Source: Bacillota bacterium (GTDB lineage: Bacteria > Bacillota_A > Clostridia > DSM-8532). Taken from it: DNA of 8,473 nt. Positions 6,532 to 8,473 of the stretch are shown here, piece by piece. The notes beneath the pieces were generated by a model that was given only the letters and a program-made list of their open reading frames with translations, searched no databases and was not told the origin of the DNA. The translations under genes were made by a program, and so were the position numbers. Position 1 is the stretch's first letter. Each line of letters opens with the position of its first letter. The DNA is taken from NCBI GenBank assembly GCA_023424865.1, contig JAFADM010000574.1:1-8473 (forward strand), in the 5' to 3' direction.

Positions 6532-8193
6532 ATGAAAAAAGTGATCCCCTTATTCTTAGCTTGCATAATGGTATTCATGACAGCGTGTTCGAGCACGACT
6601 ACTGCGCCGTCTGGTACTCCAACTCCATCAGGTTCCGCCGGCGCATCCCCAAGCGGAGAGCAAACGCCTGCGGGCCCCAGGACATACACCCTGACTGCCA
6701 AAACCGACTCCAATGACGGCCCGTGGAAAGATATGTACCTGTTCCAGTATGTTCAGGAAAAATTCGGATTTGAACTGGATATTACTGAAATTGCCGGCTC
6801 GGTTTGGACGGAGAAGATTAATATTGCCTTCGCTTCCAATGAATACTCGGATTTTTTTCTTAACGGTTTGAATGAAACCGACCGGCAAACCTACGGCAGT
6901 CAGGGCATTATTCTGGATCTTAATCCGTATGTCACCCAGGACGATACGCCTAACATTTATGGAATCTACCAGAAGTATCCTGAGCTTAAGCAGGCCACCG
7001 AGTCTTACGACGGCCATCTGTACCACATCGCGGGGTACGACAGAACCAGCGTGCGTGAGTATGCTCAAACCCGTTTTTTTATTAATAAAAAATGGGCTGA
7101 AAATCTGGGTGTAAAGGTTCCTGCTAATCTTGATGAATACTACACCTATCTGAAGGCCGTTAAGGACGGCGATGCAGACCTGGACGGAGATCCCAATAAC
7201 GAATATCCTATGAGCGGTTCCTTTGAAAATGACCCCTATTCCCTTTTATCACCTGTGCTTGCTGCCTACGGCTACGCACTTGCTTTTGGCACAGGCGGCA
7301 AAACCACCTATGTGGATGTCATCGACGGCAATGTGACGTATGTGCCCACACAGGACAATTTTAAGGATATCCTGGCTTACATGCACAGGCTGTATAAGGA
7401 AGAGCTGCTTGATAACGAATATTTTACCCAGGCCAAGGATCAGAGGGATGCAAAAATCGCCTCCGGCAAGGTAGCTGCCTTTGTTGATCACGCCCAGTGG
7501 CTCCAAATGACCGATCCAAACTTGTACAGCGAGTGGGATGGACTGGCCCCCATGACCAGTGATGTCAATAAGACTCAAATCTGGGCTGCTGCTGATGTAA
7601 AGACGCTGGGACAATTTGTCATTACGGATAAGTGCACGGATCCTAAGGATCTCATGCGCTTTGCCGACTGGTGTTTTACAGAGGAAGCCTACATAATTCA
7701 TCTGGCCGGTTATGAGGTGGGTACAGTCCCCGGCCGTGAAGGTGGCTACGAGCTGGAGCGCCTGGATCCGGTGAACGGGTTGAATGTTATTCGCTTAAAC
7801 TACACCGTTCCTGAATCCTACGCTAATGAAAGTGTATGGCGTGAAGCAGTCATCAGCCCCGGTTGGGCTACCATTCCGGTAAACCGCACCGAGTTTCTTA
7901 TGGGTGAATCGGGCGGTAACGAAACAGCTTTGGACAACGCTCTTGTCAAAAACTATACCCCTTATTACAAGATAGGCTGGCCTTCCTCCATTAAGTTCTC
8001 CTCGGCGGAAACCGACGAGCTATCTCTTATTCGGGCGGATTTGGATACCTACATGCGTCAAATGGTGTCCAAGTTTATTGTGGGAGAAGAGGATCTTGCC
8101 AACTTTGATAAATTTGTAGCAGGCTGCAACGACAGAAATCTCACACGCTATCTGGAAATATACCAGACAGCCTATGATCGCCGGATGAAATAA
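6532..8193 (+). CDS. Sugar-binding lipoprotein of the ABC transporter (LplA-like family 1)
   Basis: This 553-residue extracellular receptor presumably delivers an oligosaccharide to the two permeases upstream. The start ATG at 6532 follows AGGAGG (6519-6524) with seven bases between. The N-terminus is a lipoprotein signal: MKK, hydrophobic VIPLFLACIMVF, then MTAC with the lipidated cysteine at residue 19. A flexible Ser/Thr/Pro/Gly-rich tether follows to about residue 50, then the binding domain. KWAENLGVKVPANLDEYYTYLKAVKDGDAD is typical of the LplA-like group, although split here at its halves: KWAENLGVKVPANLDEYY and TYLKAVKDGDAD. The acidic loop at residues 212-224 (DGDADLDGDPNNE) looks like a calcium-binding loop and is common in this group in the form DPNGNGKKDE. 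The length is normal for the family. Clear cues are the lipobox, the size and the operon position. The ligand cannot be deduced; a downstream glycosidase suggests a glycan. Confidence 0.92.
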   Translation: MKKVIPLFLACIMVFMTACSSTTTAPSGTPTPSGSAGASPSGEQTPAGPRTYTLTAKTDSNDGPWKDMYLFQYVQEKFGFELDITEIAGSVWTEKINIAFASNEYSDFFLNGLNETDRQTYGSQGIILDLNPYVTQDDTPNIYGIYQKYPELKQATESYDGHLYHIAGYDRTSVREYAQTRFFINKKWAENLGVKVPANLDEYYTYLKAVKDGDADLDGDPNNEYPMSGSFENDPYSLLSPVLAAYGYALAFGTGGKTTYVDVIDGNVTYVPTQDNFKDILAYMHRLYKEELLDNEYFTQAKDQRDAKIASGKVAAFVDHAQWLQMTDPNLYSEWDGLAPMTSDVNKTQIWAAADVKTLGQFVITDKCTDPKDLMRFADWCFTEEAYIIHLAGYEVGTVPGREGGYELERLDPVNGLNVIRLNYTVPESYANESVWREAVISPGWATIPVNRTEFLMGESGGNETALDNALVKNYTPYYKIGWPSSIKFSSAETDELSLIRADLDTYMRQMVSKFIVGEEDLANFDKFVAGCNDRNLTRYLEIYQTAYDRRMK

Positions 8194-8211
8194 CAAAACC
8201 AAAGCGTACTT

Positions 8212-8244
8212 AAAGAATCCCGCTCAATAAGGGTGGGATTCTTT
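8212..8244 (+). terminator. Strong hairpin after the lipoprotein gene (intrinsic terminator or attenuator)
   Basis: AAAGAATCCCGCTC (8212-8225) pairs with GGGTGGGATTCTTT (8231-8244) along 14 positions, including two G-U pairs, around the loop AATAA. The stem base is A/T-rich and its 3' arm ends CTTT, but CGTGCAATTT follows, so there is no free T run. It begins 18 bases after the lipoprotein stop codon and ends 24 bases before the glycosidase ATG. It probably gives partial termination or protects the lipoprotein mRNA 3' end, which would make the receptor more abundant than the enzyme. Confidence 0.65.
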
Positions 8245-8268
8245 CGTGCAATTTAAGGAGGAGCTTAA

Positions 8269-8473
8269 ATGGAACGCTATCTTCCCCTTCTAAAGGATTA
8301 CATCCTGAAAAACTGCGGTCAGATGACCCGTGAACCCTCCGGAATACTTAAATTCCCCTATACGGTGCCAAGCAGCCCCGAGTCCCCCTATTATTCCATG
8401 ACCCTGTGGGATTGGGATTCGTGGTTTATAAGCGTGGTGCTGGGACAAGTGGAGGCGGACACCGGCGAGCATG
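8269..8473 (+). CDS. Trehalase-like (GH37/GH63-type) glycosidase, N-terminal fragment (cut by window edge)
   Basis: Only the first 68 codons are present. The start ATG at 8269 has a strong AAGGAGG (8255-8261) with seven bases between. The reading MERYLPLLKDYILKNCGQM is followed by GILKFPYTVPSS and then YYSMTLWDWDSWFISVVLGQ. The WDWDSW cluster near residues 49-54 is characteristic of the first helices of (alpha/alpha)6-barrel glycosidases of the trehalase and glucosidase/mannosylglycerate hydrolase type, where these acidic and aromatic residues line the sugar pocket. No signal peptide is seen, so it should be cytoplasmic and act on imported sugar. It is the fourth gene of the transporter operon, separated by the hairpin at 8212-8244. 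The exact family and substrate cannot be fixed from this fragment; the catalytic residues are beyond the edge. Confidence 0.65.
   Translation, partial: MERYLPLLKDYILKNCGQMTREPSGILKFPYTVPSSPESPYYSMTLWDWDSWFISVVLGQVEADTGEH

Noticed and set aside
7249..7701. Minus-strand open frame of 150 codons inside the lipoprotein gene (also 6628-7068)
   Set aside because: Both lie antisense to a clearly recognised gene, lack ribosome binding sites and show no domain features; they are by-products of codon bias.
1..8473. Insertion sequences, attachment sites, CRISPR repeats, tRNA or rRNA genes
   Set aside because: No transposase or integrase reading frame, no regularly spaced long repeats and no recognisable tRNA or rRNA sequence were seen on either strand.

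Overview
The window looks like ordinary chromosomal DNA from a Gram-positive, low-to-medium-GC bacterium of the Bacillota, in the Clostridia or Paenibacillus range. The evidence is strong AGGAGG-type ribosome binding sites on nearly every gene, a lipoprotein solute-binding protein, CUT1 sugar permeases of the LplB/YtcP type with no ATPase gene beside them, and a membrane-anchored AraC-type regulator. I cannot name the genus.

Region by region. At the left edge on the minus strand lie the first 48 codons of the chromosome segregation ATPase SMC. Next, also on the minus strand (312-1751), is a predicted secreted protein with degenerate S-layer-homology-like repeats and a C-terminal transglutaminase-like domain with a complete Cys-His-Asp triad. 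A 370-base divergent intergenic region (1752-2121) carries a near-consensus sigma-A promoter facing right, a weaker one facing left, and a terminator-like hairpin in the long leader of the next gene. From 2122 to the right edge everything is on the plus strand. In order there is a 737-residue one-component regulator (two membrane segments, external sensor, C-terminal AraC DNA-binding domain), two ABC permease subunits, a lipoprotein solute-binding protein, and the start of a trehalase-like (alpha/alpha)6-barrel glycosidase.

Inferred working model: the regulator senses a carbohydrate or cell-surface state outside the cell and controls the transporter operon. The lipoprotein captures an oligosaccharide, the two permeases import it using a shared MsmX-type ATPase encoded elsewhere, and the intracellular glycosidase (no signal peptide is seen) cleaves it. 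The substrate cannot be read from this window.

The most unusual signal is non-coding. Three copies of a 9-base near-palindrome, GCAYWGTGC, sit exactly 18 bases apart (4429-4473) just upstream of, and overlapping, a candidate promoter for the transporter operon. Hairpins between the permease and lipoprotein genes and between the lipoprotein and glycosidase genes suggest that the operon's mRNA is tuned segment by segment. No mobile element, CRISPR array, tRNA or rRNA was seen. Overall this is a fairly standard sugar-uptake locus, and I do not see evidence for a new defence or mobile system.
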